The notes under the pieces were generated by a model. The model worked only from the letters and a program-made list of their open reading frames with translations, searched no databases and was not told the origin of the DNA. Positions 1 to 6,908 of a DNA stretch of 8,837 bases are shown one piece after another. This DNA is from Sulfurimonas sp. (GTDB lineage Bacteria > Campylobacterota > Campylobacteria > Campylobacterales > Sulfurimonadaceae): NCBI GenBank assembly GCA_015663215.1, contig DQSP01000020.1:1-8837 (forward strand), given 5' to 3'. How positions within the stretch are numbered: the first letter of the stretch is position 1; the number at the start of each line of letters is the position of its first letter. A program made the position numbers and the translations under genes.

Positions 1-394
1 TCTTACCAGCCTCGCGTTTAGCAAGTGGTTCACCCACACAGTAGACTATCTTAAAACCCAACTCTTTATAGTAGTTGAACTTCTTTACAAGTTCTTCTTG
101 CGTTTCACCTAAAATATGACGACGTTCAGAGTGTCCTATAAGAATCGTTTTAATAGCGAACTCTTCTAAGTGTACTAAACCTATCTCCCCTGTGAATGCT
201 CCATCGTTTGTGGCATAAGCATTTTGAGCTCCTACAATTATAGAAGTGTCATTTGTATCTAAACTACTCATCGCAGGAAAAACTAAAACTTCTTGAGTAA
301 TGTTTTTAGCTGAGATAAAAGACTCTACTTCTGCTAAGTACTTGTTCGTCTCAGCTCTTGTAAGGTTTGTTTTTAAGTTTGCTGCGATTATCAT
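1..394 (-). CDS. tpiA: Triosephosphate isomerase, N-terminal part (runs off left edge)
   Basis: The enzyme interconverts dihydroxyacetone phosphate and glyceraldehyde 3-phosphate in the cytoplasm. About 131 N-terminal residues are visible and the 3' end lies outside the window. Seen: the active-site Asn/Lys segment AANLKTN at residues 4-10 (Asn6, Lys8), GAQN at 55-58, GAFTGE at 66-71, the catalytic-His segment IGHSERR at 86-92 (His88), and YCVGE near 118-122. The usual NWK is NLK here, which I recall as typical of Campylobacterota TpiA rather than a defect. The ATG at 394-392 is preceded by AGAGGA with an 8-base spacer, lying inside the end of pgk. Only 4 bases separate it from the pgk stop, so it is the third gene of the gap-pgk-tpiA operon and probably translationally coupled. 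The catalytic Glu (about residue 160) is off the edge and cannot be checked. Confidence 0.96.
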   Translation of the reverse strand, partial: MIIAANLKTNLTRAETNKYLAEVESFISAKNITQEVLVFPAMSSLDTNDTSIIVGAQNAYATNDGAFTGEIGLVHLEEFAIKTILIGHSERRHILGETQEELVKKFNYYKELGFKIVYCVGEPLAKREAGK

Positions 395-398
395 CTGT

Positions 399-1598
399 TT
401 AGTCCTCTTTGATTATGAGTTGTGCTACACCTGGAAGGATTTTCCCCTCTAGTAACTCGAGTGAAGCACCACCACCAGTAGATATAAAACTCATCTCTTC
501 ATCTAGCCCTATACGCTGTACTAAATCAGCAGTATCACCACCCCCTACAACTGTAGTTGCATAAGAGTCTGCTACAAAGTGTGCTATTTTAGAACTTCCA
601 CGAGCAAACTTCTCCATCTCGTAAACACCCATTGGACCGTTCCATAACACAGTTTGCACATCGCTTAAACCTTCTCTGTAAAGTCTTACAGTTGCAGGTC
701 CGATGTCAAGACCCATCCACTCTTTTGGTATCTCTTGCGCTGTTGCTATCTTACTTATAGCATCTTCGCTAAACTTATCAGCAGCCACTACATCCACAGG
801 AAGGTAAAACTTCACTCCGAGTTTCTTTGCTTCATCCATTACAGCTTGTGCATCTTGGAGTAAATCATCTTCTACTAAAGAAGCTCCTATCTCGTAACCC
901 ATCTGTTTTAAAAATGTAAATGCCATCCCACCACCAATGAAAATCTTATCTACTTTAGGCAGAAGATTTTTAAGAGCTTCAAGTTTTCCTGAGACCTTAC
1001 TACCACCAACTATAGCAGCAAAAGGACGTACCGGTTCATTTATGAGTTTACCAAAAAACTTTATCTCGCGTTCTAGTAAAAAGCCAGCTGCTTTATGAGC
1101 ATCATCAAAAAAATGGGCAATACCCTCAACTGAAGCATGTGCACGATGGCTAACACCAAAGGCATCATTTATATAAATTTCTGCCATATCTGCTAGTTGT
1201 TTTGAGAATCCTTTATCATTTGTAGTTTCACCCGCTTCATAACGCAGATTCTCTAGCAAGATGATGTCACAACATTTCATATCTTTTACTTTGGAAATCG
1301 CATCTTCACCTACAACATCAGTTGCAAGCATTACTTCGCGTTTAAGTAAATGGTGCAGTCGGCGTGCAATTGGTGCAAGGGAGTACTTCTCATTTACCTC
1401 GCCTTTAGGACGACCCAAATGTGAAGCTAAGATGATGGAACAGTCTTGGTCTAAACAATAGTTAAGTGTTGTAAGTGCTGAACGGATTCTTCTATCATCA
1501 GAGATATTTCCAAACTCATCCATAGGAACATTAAAATCACATCTGATAAATACTTTTTTATTTGCTAAGTCTAAATTTTTTATATTTAATAATTCCAA
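399..1598 (-). CDS. pgk: Phosphoglycerate kinase (TTG start)
   Basis: Transfers phosphate between 1,3-bisphosphoglycerate and ADP/ATP. It is 399 residues, normal for bacterial Pgk. Seen: RCDFNVP at 19-25 and SHLGRPKG at 59-66 (3-phosphoglycerate binding), [20 protein letters not shown], the hinge/nucleotide region [18 protein letters not shown], and GGGDTA plus STGGGASLE at the C-terminal nucleotide site. All expected motifs are intact. The start codon is TTG (1598-1596). The first in-frame Met codon is residue 26, already past the RCDFNVP motif, so it cannot be the start. A short AGGG (1605-1608) lies 6 bases upstream and overlaps the gap stop. It begins 8 bases after gap and ends 4 bases before tpiA. 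The weak site and TTG suggest coupling to gap translation (inference). Confidence 0.98.
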   Translation of the reverse strand: MELLNIKNLDLANKKVFIRCDFNVPMDEFGNISDDRRIRSALTTLNYCLDQDCSIILASHLGRPKGEVNEKYSLAPIARRLHHLLKREVMLATDVVGEDAISKVKDMKCCDIILLENLRYEAGETTNDKGFSKQLADMAEIYINDAFGVSHRAHASVEGIAHFFDDAHKAAGFLLEREIKFFGKLINEPVRPFAAIVGGSKVSGKLEALKNLLPKVDKIFIGGGMAFTFLKQMGYEIGASLVEDDLLQDAQAVMDEAKKLGVKFYLPVDVVAADKFSEDAISKIATAQEIPKEWMGLDIGPATVRLYREGLSDVQTVLWNGPMGVYEMEKFARGSSKIAHFVADSYATTVVGGGDTADLVQRIGLDEEMSFISTGGGASLELLEGKILPGVAQLIIKED

Positions 1599-1606
1599 TT
1601 TTTACC

Positions 1607-2608
1607 CTACTTACTAATGTGAAGTGCCATATCAACGAGTCTCATTGAGTAACCCCACTCATTGTCATACCAAGCCATAATTTTCACCATGTCACCACCG
1701 ATAACTTGTGTTAAATCTTCTGCCACTATAGAGCTGTAAGTAGAGCCTACGAAGTCTTGAGAAACTCTCATCTCTTTATCCATAAGTAAAAGACCTTTGA
1801 GTGAGCCATTTGCAGCATCGTTAAATACTTTTGTTACTTCTTCTTTTGTAGTTTCTCTCTTTACAACAACATTTAAGTCAACCATTGAAACATCTGGTGT
1901 TGGAACACGAACAGACTGACCATGAAGACGACCTTTAAGCTGTGGCATAACAAGGCTTATCGCTTTTGCAGCACCAGTAGTCGTTGGTATCATATTTATA
2001 GCACCCGCACGAGCACGGCGTTTATCTTTTGAGTGCTTTACATCTAAGATATTTTGATCATTTGTGTAAGAGTGAATAGTTGTCATAAGACCTTTTTCTA
2101 TGCCAAAAGCATCATCAAGTACTTTAGCAACAGGACCTAAACAGTTTGTTGTGCAGCTTGCATTTGAAACTATTTTTTGTCCTGCATATAATTCATGGTT
2201 TACACCCATAACAAAAGTATCAGTATCTGTATCTTTTGAAGGAGCTGAGAAGAGAACCTTCTCTACTCCATTGTCAATATGCACTTGCGCTGATTCTTGA
2301 GTAAGAAAAACACCAGTACACTCTAAAACCATATCCGCACCACAATCAGCAAACTTGAGATTTTTAGGGTCACGGTCTGAAAATACTCTTATCTTATGAC
2401 CATCTATCGTGATGTTTTCATCATCGAGCTGTACAACTTCACTTTTAAATGTTCCATGAACAGAATCGTTTTTAAGAAGATAAAGCATCATATCCATACT
2501 TGCCATATCATTAATCGCTACAATCTCTACATCATCTCTAGTCGCGGCGATACGTGCGACACAACGACCAATTCTACCAAATCCATTAATTGCTATTTTT
2601 AGTGCCAT
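1607..2608 (-). CDS. gap: Type I glyceraldehyde-3-phosphate dehydrogenase
   Basis: Catalyses reversible oxidative phosphorylation of glyceraldehyde 3-phosphate to 1,3-bisphosphoglycerate. It is 333 residues, full length. Seen: Rossmann motif INGFGRIGR at 7-15, AIND at 31-34 with Asp34 (an Asp here usually means NAD rather than NADP preference), catalytic SNASCTTNC at 148-156 (Cys152), HSYTNDQ at 179-185 (His179 is the base), IPTTTGAAKA, and C-terminal WYDNEWGYS. After YTNDQ the sequence is ILDVKHSKDKRRARA, one residue longer than the ILDLPHKDLRRARA of Bacillus-type enzymes as I recall them, a small variation next to the cofactor site. ATG at 2608-2606 with AGGAA (2614-2618) 5 bases upstream. 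First gene of the gap-pgk-tpiA operon, divergent from nadD. In an rTCA-type autotroph it would run mainly gluconeogenically (inference). Confidence 0.98.
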   Translation of the reverse strand: MALKIAINGFGRIGRCVARIAATRDDVEIVAINDMASMDMMLYLLKNDSVHGTFKSEVVQLDDENITIDGHKIRVFSDRDPKNLKFADCGADMVLECTGVFLTQESAQVHIDNGVEKVLFSAPSKDTDTDTFVMGVNHELYAGQKIVSNASCTTNCLGPVAKVLDDAFGIEKGLMTTIHSYTNDQNILDVKHSKDKRRARAGAINMIPTTTGAAKAISLVMPQLKGRLHGQSVRVPTPDVSMVDLNVVVKRETTKEEVTKVFNDAANGSLKGLLLMDKEMRVSQDFVGSTYSSIVAEDLTQVIGGDMVKIMAWYDNEWGYSMRLVDMALHISK

Positions 2609-2633
2609 TAGAATTCCTATAATTTTTTAATTG

Positions 2634-2656
2634 GCTTATTTTAGCTTATTTTAGCT
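2634..2656. repeat. 10-base tandem AT repeat in the gap/nadD divergent promoter
   Basis: GCTTATTTTA occurs twice in tandem (2634-2643, 2644-2653), followed by a partial third unit GCT. The third GCTATAAT diverges into the nadD -10 box. The 10-base period places T-runs on one helix face, resembling the periodic AT signal that replaces the -35 box in Campylobacter/Helicobacter promoters. Confidence 0.75.
2638..2653 (-). promoter_or_regulatory. Candidate promoter for gap-pgk-tpiA
   Basis: Reading the minus strand, TAAAAT occurs twice 10 bases apart (2643-2638 and 2653-2648), each a plausible sigma-70 -10 box. The nearer one would start transcription near 2631, leaving a leader of about 22 bases that contains the AGGAA ribosome site. 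No clear -35 box is seen, as is usual in Campylobacterota. The assignment is tentative because the DNA is simply AT-rich. Confidence 0.35.
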
Positions 2657-2661
2657 ATAAT
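2656..2661 (+). promoter_or_regulatory. nadD-rsfS promoter -10 box (TATAAT)
   Basis: A perfect TATAAT is preceded by the 10-base-periodic TTTTA repeats. Transcription would start about 6-8 bases downstream, near 2667-2670. The nadD ATG is at 2671, so the 5' leader would be roughly 0-4 bases. No Shine-Dalgarno sequence lies between the box and the ATG. Confidence 0.6.
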
Positions 2662-2670
2662 TCGCATTAA

Positions 2671-3213
2671 ATGAGAACTGTAGCACTTTTCGGGGGTAGT
2701 TTTGACCCTCCTCACCTTGGCCATGAAGCTGTTGTAAAAGCACTTTTACCCTTAAGTGAAATTGATAAAATTATTATCATGCCGACTTTTCTAAACCCCT
2801 TTAAATCCTCCTCTTTTGCACCTGCGAAGAAACGATTAAAATGGTTAAAAGAGATATTCGCTCCTTACAAAGATGTCTTAATCGACTCTTTTGAAGTACA
2901 AAAAAATGAAAAAGTTCCAACTATTACAACTGTGAAATATCTTTTAGAAAGTTACGATAAAGTTTATGTAGTTATAGGTGCTGATAATTTAAAAGATTTA
3001 AAAAAATGGTTCAAGTTTGATGTGTTAGAAGAGCTGGTTACATTTATAGTAGCCTCAAGAGATGAGATACATGTGCCCCAAGAGTTTATAAAACTTTTAG
3101 TACAAGAAAACACATCATCGACGATGCTAAGACAAACAATGAACAAAGAGAAACTCTGCACAGTAAATGCACAAGAGATAATAAACTACTATAAGGAAAA
3201 AAATGACAACTAG
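2671..3213 (+). CDS. nadD: Nicotinate-nucleotide adenylyltransferase
   Basis: Adenylates nicotinate mononucleotide to deamido-NAD in NAD biosynthesis (cytoplasm). It is 180 residues, at the short end for NadD. Seen: the nucleotidyltransferase motif LFGGSFDPPHLGH at 6-18 (HxGH equivalent His15/His18), MPTFLNPFK at 37-45, VIGADNLKDLKKW at 101-113, and the C-terminal TSSTMLR at 148-154 (the family's ISxTxIR ATP-contact motif). The start is fixed: the codon immediately before the ATG is an in-frame TAA (2668-2670), and the first motif begins at residue 6. There is no Shine-Dalgarno sequence, so translation may be leaderless. It overlaps rsfS by 11 bases. The nadD-rsfS pairing is widespread in bacteria, and nadD divergent from gap matches the order I recall in Campylobacter jejuni. 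Confidence 0.96.
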   Translation: MRTVALFGGSFDPPHLGHEAVVKALLPLSEIDKIIIMPTFLNPFKSSSFAPAKKRLKWLKEIFAPYKDVLIDSFEVQKNEKVPTITTVKYLLESYDKVYVVIGADNLKDLKKWFKFDVLEELVTFIVASRDEIHVPQEFIKLLVQENTSSTMLRQTMNKEKLCTVNAQEIINYYKEKNDN

Positions 3214-3532
3214 AATAGAAAAAATCACACAAGTACTCGATACAAACAAAGCTGAAGCAATAGAGGTTTTTGACCTCAGAGAGAAGAACTACTTTGTTGA
3301 TTATGCGATTATCGCTTCATCTTTGGGTACTAAACATACAACTGCACTTCTTGACCACCTTAAAAATGGGCTCAAGCCTGCTGAAAACTTCAATAATGTT
3401 GATGAGAGTGGTGACTGGGTTGTAATCGACTTAGGTGATGTTCTTATCCATATAATGACTCCAGAGTATAGAATAAAGTACGATATGGAAACATTTTTAA
3501 GCGAACTTGGTCAAGAACCTACTTCGTTATAG
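3203..3532 (+). CDS. rsfS: Ribosome silencing factor RsfS (Iojap/YbeB family)
   Basis: Binds large-subunit protein L14 and blocks subunit joining when nutrients are scarce. It is 109 residues, normal for the family. Seen: an N-terminal helical part, [22 protein letters not shown] at 24-45 (family pattern DLR....ftDyfVIatG.s..H), and the signature [20 protein letters not shown] at 71-90, followed by KYDME. ATG at 3203-3205 lies inside the end of nadD, with AAGGA (3193-3197) 5 bases upstream, a good ribosome site, so the two genes share one mRNA. The last 14 bases overlap the 3' end of the oppositely oriented mltF-like gene. Confidence 0.95.
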   Translation: MTTRIEKITQVLDTNKAEAIEVFDLREKNYFVDYAIIASSLGTKHTTALLDHLKNGLKPAENFNNVDESGDWVVIDLGDVLIHIMTPEYRIKYDMETFLSELGQEPTSL

Positions 3533-4928
3533 AAACACTCGTTCTATTTTCTAAAATATCCCTGTAATTGTATATTGATTCTACATACTTTACAGGCTCT
3601 TCCCCTCTTGCATATCCATATTTTAAATCTCTATAGAACTTTTTTTGAGAAAGTAGTGGCAGCACTATTTTTAAATCACTCCAAATATTATCATTAAGCC
3701 CTATCTCCCTTGCTAAACTCTGTGCATCTCTAATATGACCTAAGCCAATATTATAAGCAGCTAGTGCAAACTTTAGCCTATCTTCACCACTTACTTCTTT
3801 TGGCACAAACTTCAACATCTGCTTAATATGTCTAGTTCCACCTATTATACTCTGTTTAGGGTCAAGTCTATTTTTCACACCTAAAAGTTTTGCTGTATTT
3901 TTTGTAAGCATCATCAGTCCACGAACACCTGTAAAACTTTTTGCTTTTGGATTCCAGTGAGATTCTTGATACGATATGCTTGCGAGTAATGTCCATGGAA
4001 TCCCAAAACGAGTTCCTGCTTCTTCAAACATTTTTTTATACTTGGGCAAGCGACTTTTGATACGTTTATAAAACATCTTTGTATTGTAGTAATCAAAAAA
4101 GAGCACATACGAGTAGTAGTGATCTTTGAGTTGTATCATTTTTCCTTGTTGATTAAAAGTGTTTAACCATGAGTACATATCTGCTTTGAGTTCTGGAGTG
4201 TCTTCTTGAAGTAACCATGAGAGTTGTTCTCTTCCACTGATAGAAAATGCCATTGCTATCTCAGGAAAGTAGCGTAGGTTGAGGGCATAAATATTTGAAT
4301 CGGCAACCGTGCAGTCTATTTCATGACTTGACACTTTTTGTAGTAACTCTTCAGTTGAGAATTCTGAAGTAAAAGTCGCATTTATGTCAAAACCATCATT
4401 TTTTAAAGATTTGATTGTTTGTGAATAACTTGTATCTACTCCTACCATGATGTTAAGTCCAGCTAAATCTTCTACATCACGTGGAAATTTATTTGTCCTG
4501 AGCATACCTCTATGACAGATAACTTGCTCTTGTACTTCAAAATAAGAGGGCCCAAAATTAAAAGCTTCTTCTCTTTGAAGTGTTTTCGTTAGCGATGCTG
4601 ATGTGATATGGATATTTGGATTTTGACTGAATTTTATCGCTTGGGCAATAGTGTGAGCTGCTGTAATGTTAAGCTTTACATCTAAATGTTTAGCATACGA
4701 GGCTAATAAATCATACTCAAACCCCGTTGGACCATTAATTCCTATATAGTAAGTCGATGAAGAGTTAAGTAAAACTACATTAAGTTCTTTTTCTCTTTTG
4801 ATCTTCATCAAAGTAGTGACTTTTTTTATCTTTTTTCCAGGAGCATATGCACAATGGCTTAACCAACCAAACATAAAAATTGAAACTGAAAAAAAAGCTA
4901 TTAAAGCAAGATAAATGTATTTATTCAT
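3519..4928 (-). CDS. mltF: MltF-type membrane-bound lytic murein transglycosylase with solute-binding domain
   Basis: Cleaves peptidoglycan glycan strands to 1,6-anhydromuropeptides in the periplasm. It is 469 residues, close to E. coli MltF. Domains: hydrophobic segment about 4-24 (signal or anchor; C26 follows LSH, a poor lipobox); SBP_bac_3 periplasmic-binding domain about 47-275 with TLQR ending in Arg119, FGPSYF 125-130, [14 protein letters not shown] 157-170 and VAD ending in Asp210; SLT domain about 300-450 with catalytic Glu322 in [17 protein letters not shown] 333-342, FALAAYNIG 387-395 and KYGYARG 436-442. Arg119 and Asp210 match residues that in this family hold the carboxylate and amine of amino-acid-like ligands, so ligand binding is plausible (inference). 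ATG at 4928-4926 has only a weak ribosome site. It lies 23 bases after the kinase gene and is the last gene of the signalling operon; its 3' end overlaps rsfS. Confidence 0.94.
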   Translation of the reverse strand: MNKYIYLALIAFFSVSIFMFGWLSHCAYAPGKKIKKVTTLMKIKREKELNVVLLNSSSTYYIGINGPTGFEYDLLASYAKHLDVKLNITAAHTIAQAIKFSQNPNIHITSASLTKTLQREEAFNFGPSYFEVQEQVICHRGMLRTNKFPRDVEDLAGLNIMVGVDTSYSQTIKSLKNDGFDINATFTSEFSTEELLQKVSSHEIDCTVADSNIYALNLRYFPEIAMAFSISGREQLSWLLQEDTPELKADMYSWLNTFNQQGKMIQLKDHYYSYVLFFDYYNTKMFYKRIKSRLPKYKKMFEEAGTRFGIPWTLLASISYQESHWNPKAKSFTGVRGLMMLTKNTAKLLGVKNRLDPKQSIIGGTRHIKQMLKFVPKEVSGEDRLKFALAAYNIGLGHIRDAQSLAREIGLNDNIWSDLKIVLPLLSQKKFYRDLKYGYARGEEPVKYVESIYNYRDILENRTSVSITK

Positions 4929-4951
4929 TAGTATAGTTTACACTCTAAAAC

Positions 4952-6226
4952 TTATGCGAATATAAAACGATTGACTCCATCTTCATACTCGTGTGCTAAA
5001 ACCTGACCGTGTGCTTTTAAAATAGAATCAACAAGATAGAGCCCCAAACCAAAACTGTTTTTTGAAGGATTATCTTTAGTAAATGGTTCTATATAGTAAC
5101 TCAGAGGCTGAGATAAGCACTCTCCTTTACTTTCAAAACAGAGTTCACCATTGAGCATAAGAATATTTATATGCTTATCGCTAGAGTACTTCATTGCATT
5201 GTCTATCATATTTTTTATCGCTGTTGTGTAGAGCCTATAATTTGCATGAAGTTTTTCATCACTCATTATATCTATACTTACAACATCTCTCTCAACCATA
5301 GCCATATCAATAGCCCCATCAATAATATCTATCAGTCGGTACTTACTAAAGTCGCGTTTATCATCGATGCTAGTCACCTCTTCAATAAGTGCAAACTCTG
5401 TCACCAAGGCTTCAAGACGGTTAAATATACTAGAAAATCTATTACGTTGTTTCTCTGAGTCTAACATTTGAGTAGCGATAGTTCCTTTTGCTATAGGGGT
5501 TTTAAGCTCATGCATAATATTTCTCAAAAAAAGTGTTCGAGATTCTAAAATAGTGTTGATTTTTTCTTTTGTTGATTCTAGTTCATTTGAGACAAGACCT
5601 ATCTCATCACAAGAGTTAGTTTTAAAAGATATGTTAAGATTTCCATCCCCAAAAAGAGCGATTTTACGTCTTAAACGGATTAAAGGTCGAAGTTTTTGCA
5701 GTACTAAAATAAATGATGCACTTATGATCATAAAAATTGTGCTAAAAGCATACATAATATTAAGATAGTTATATGGTTTTAACTGTTCATCCTTTATAAG
5801 AATTCCTGCATTTTTTGTTTGAATATGAAAGTAAAGAATTTTATTGTGTCGTATCATAGTAGCACGAAGTTTTGTTATTGTATTTTGTGTATAAAAGCCA
5901 TTTTCACCATACATTAGCAATGCACTCAGGCTCTCAAAACCTTCTCGTTTAAGGACAACTCCCTCATTTAAGACTGTTTTTTGCTCTTCTTGTTCTTTTA
6001 CTATTTGCATTTTATATACTGCAAGGTTTGCATCAAGCATAGTCTCGGAGTTTTGACGCTGTTCATGGTCTCGATAGATTTGAGTGATAACTGAGTACTT
6101 TGTAAAGATGTGGTCTATATACTGCTGTTTGTTAATCTTATAAAATTCCAAGAAAATTACACTTACACTTACAAGTGATACACTCAGAGCAAAGAGTACA
6201 GTAATTAAAACAGCATGTTTTTTCAA
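4952..6226 (-). CDS. Sensor histidine kinase, ArsS-like (TTG start)
   Basis: Membrane sensor kinase of a two-component system, 424 residues. Seen: TM1 about 5-27; a periplasmic sensor part of about 120 residues (28-152) with no recognised fold; TM2 about 154-177; HAMP about 179-231 (Pro181, DEIG 207-210); the dimerisation/phosphoacceptor helix with His239 in MHELKTP; N-box IKNMIDNAMKYS 337-348 (Asn339, Asn343); and G2 box FGLGLYLVD 392-400. The usual DxGxG (G1) box is degenerate: the region reads CFESKGE (363-369). The H-box, the missing G1 and the YYIEPFTK stretch resemble the Helicobacter ArsS family, from memory. The start is TTG (6226-6224) behind AGAAG with a 5-base spacer; the next in-frame Met is residue 63, past TM1. 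It lies 10 bases after its response regulator and 23 bases before mltF. The signal sensed is unknown; acid or envelope stress is only an analogy. Confidence 0.93.
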   Translation of the reverse strand: MKKHAVLITVLFALSVSLVSVSVIFLEFYKINKQQYIDHIFTKYSVITQIYRDHEQRQNSETMLDANLAVYKMQIVKEQEEQKTVLNEGVVLKREGFESLSALLMYGENGFYTQNTITKLRATMIRHNKILYFHIQTKNAGILIKDEQLKPYNYLNIMYAFSTIFMIISASFILVLQKLRPLIRLRRKIALFGDGNLNISFKTNSCDEIGLVSNELESTKEKINTILESRTLFLRNIMHELKTPIAKGTIATQMLDSEKQRNRFSSIFNRLEALVTEFALIEEVTSIDDKRDFSKYRLIDIIDGAIDMAMVERDVVSIDIMSDEKLHANYRLYTTAIKNMIDNAMKYSSDKHINILMLNGELCFESKGECLSQPLSYYIEPFTKDNPSKNSFGLGLYLVDSILKAHGQVLAHEYEDGVNRFIFA

Positions 6227-6236
6227 AAAAACTTCT

Positions 6237-6899
6237 CTACTTTAAAAGTTTATAACCAACACCACGAACAGACTCAATTAGTGCTTTATCGCCGAGTTTA
6301 TTTCTAATACGTCCAACCATAACATCTATACTTTTGTTTGAAGAGTCTTCATTGATGGCGTTTACATTATGAATAAGGTCTTCGCGTGACACTACTAAAC
6401 CCTGTTTGCTAATCATATATGAAAGGATTCCAAACTCTGCGTTTGTTAGGTCAATATTACGACCTTTATATGTGATAATCATTGTTGCCTTATCACATTT
6501 AAAATCGCTCTTACTTTCTGCTTTTTCTTCACTTTTTGCCTCATAACGGCGTAGTACTGAGTGAATACGAGCTTCAAGCTCTCTAGGGTCATAAGGTTTT
6601 GGCATATAGTCATCTGCACCAAGTTCAAGTGCTTTTATCTTATCTGTTACATCTGAGCGAGCTGATGAGATAATGATGGGAATATCTTGACGCTCACGAA
6701 TTGCTTCACAAACTTCTAAACCATCCATACCAGGAAGTGTTAAGTCAAGGATAACTAGGTCAAACTTTTCTAATTTTAATATACTTACAGCCTTAAAAGG
6801 GTCATCTTCTGTTATAACCTCAAACTCAAACTGTTCAAGATACTCTGTGAGTATCTCTGCTAGTTCTAAGTCATCTTCAATCATTAATATTTTATTCAT
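6237..6899 (-). CDS. OmpR/PhoB-type response regulator
   Basis: DNA-binding transcription factor, phosphorylated by the adjacent kinase. It is 220 residues. Receiver domain 1-118: acidic pair Asp9/Asp10, phosphoacceptor Asp52 in VILDLTLPGMDG, Ser79 in IIISSARSD, and Lys101 in MPKPYDPRELEARI, all intact. A Lys/Glu/Ser-rich linker spans about 119-133. The C-terminal winged helix, about 138-220, has LTNAEFGILSYMI, SREDLI, SIDVMVGRIRNKL and the terminal RGVGYKLL. This is the only DNA-binding output protein in the operon. ATG at 6899-6897 lies 9 bases after the double-receiver stop, with no clear Shine-Dalgarno site, so coupling to the upstream gene is likely (inference). Its nearest named relatives may be ArsR/CprR of Helicobacter/Campylobacter, but orthology cannot be shown here. 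Confidence 0.95.
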   Translation of the reverse strand: MNKILMIEDDLELAEILTEYLEQFEFEVITEDDPFKAVSILKLEKFDLVILDLTLPGMDGLEVCEAIRERQDIPIIISSARSDVTDKIKALELGADDYMPKPYDPRELEARIHSVLRRYEAKSEEKAESKSDFKCDKATMIITYKGRNIDLTNAEFGILSYMISKQGLVVSREDLIHNVNAINEDSSNKSIDVMVGRIRNKLGDKALIESVRGVGYKLLK

Positions 6900-6908
6900 A
6901 AATCTATT

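Noticed and set aside
1261..1461. 66-codon open frame on the plus strand within pgk
   Set aside because: It lies antisense to a perfectly conserved Pgk region and has no family resemblance; a by-product of codon use in pgk.
2396..2602. 68-codon plus-strand open frame antisense to the start of gap
   Set aside because: Overlaps the conserved Rossmann domain of gap, has no ribosome site I trust, and looks like an antisense shadow.
3529..3547. Short inverted repeat ATAGAA/TTCTAT at the rsfS stop as an intrinsic terminator
   Set aside because: Stem is only six mostly A-T pairs, includes the stop codon, and is followed by just three T residues; too weak to call.
4851..4917. MltF N-terminus as a lipoprotein signal (Cys26)
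   Set aside because: The residues before Cys26 are Leu-Ser-His; His just before the Cys is not normal for a lipobox, so an uncleaved anchor or ordinary signal peptide is as likely.
5171..5458. 95-codon plus-strand open frame within the kinase gene
   Set aside because: The longest antisense frame here, but it is fully inside the kinase's catalytic domain, its sequence is low-complexity His/Ile/Tyr-rich, and no promoter or ribosome site supports it.
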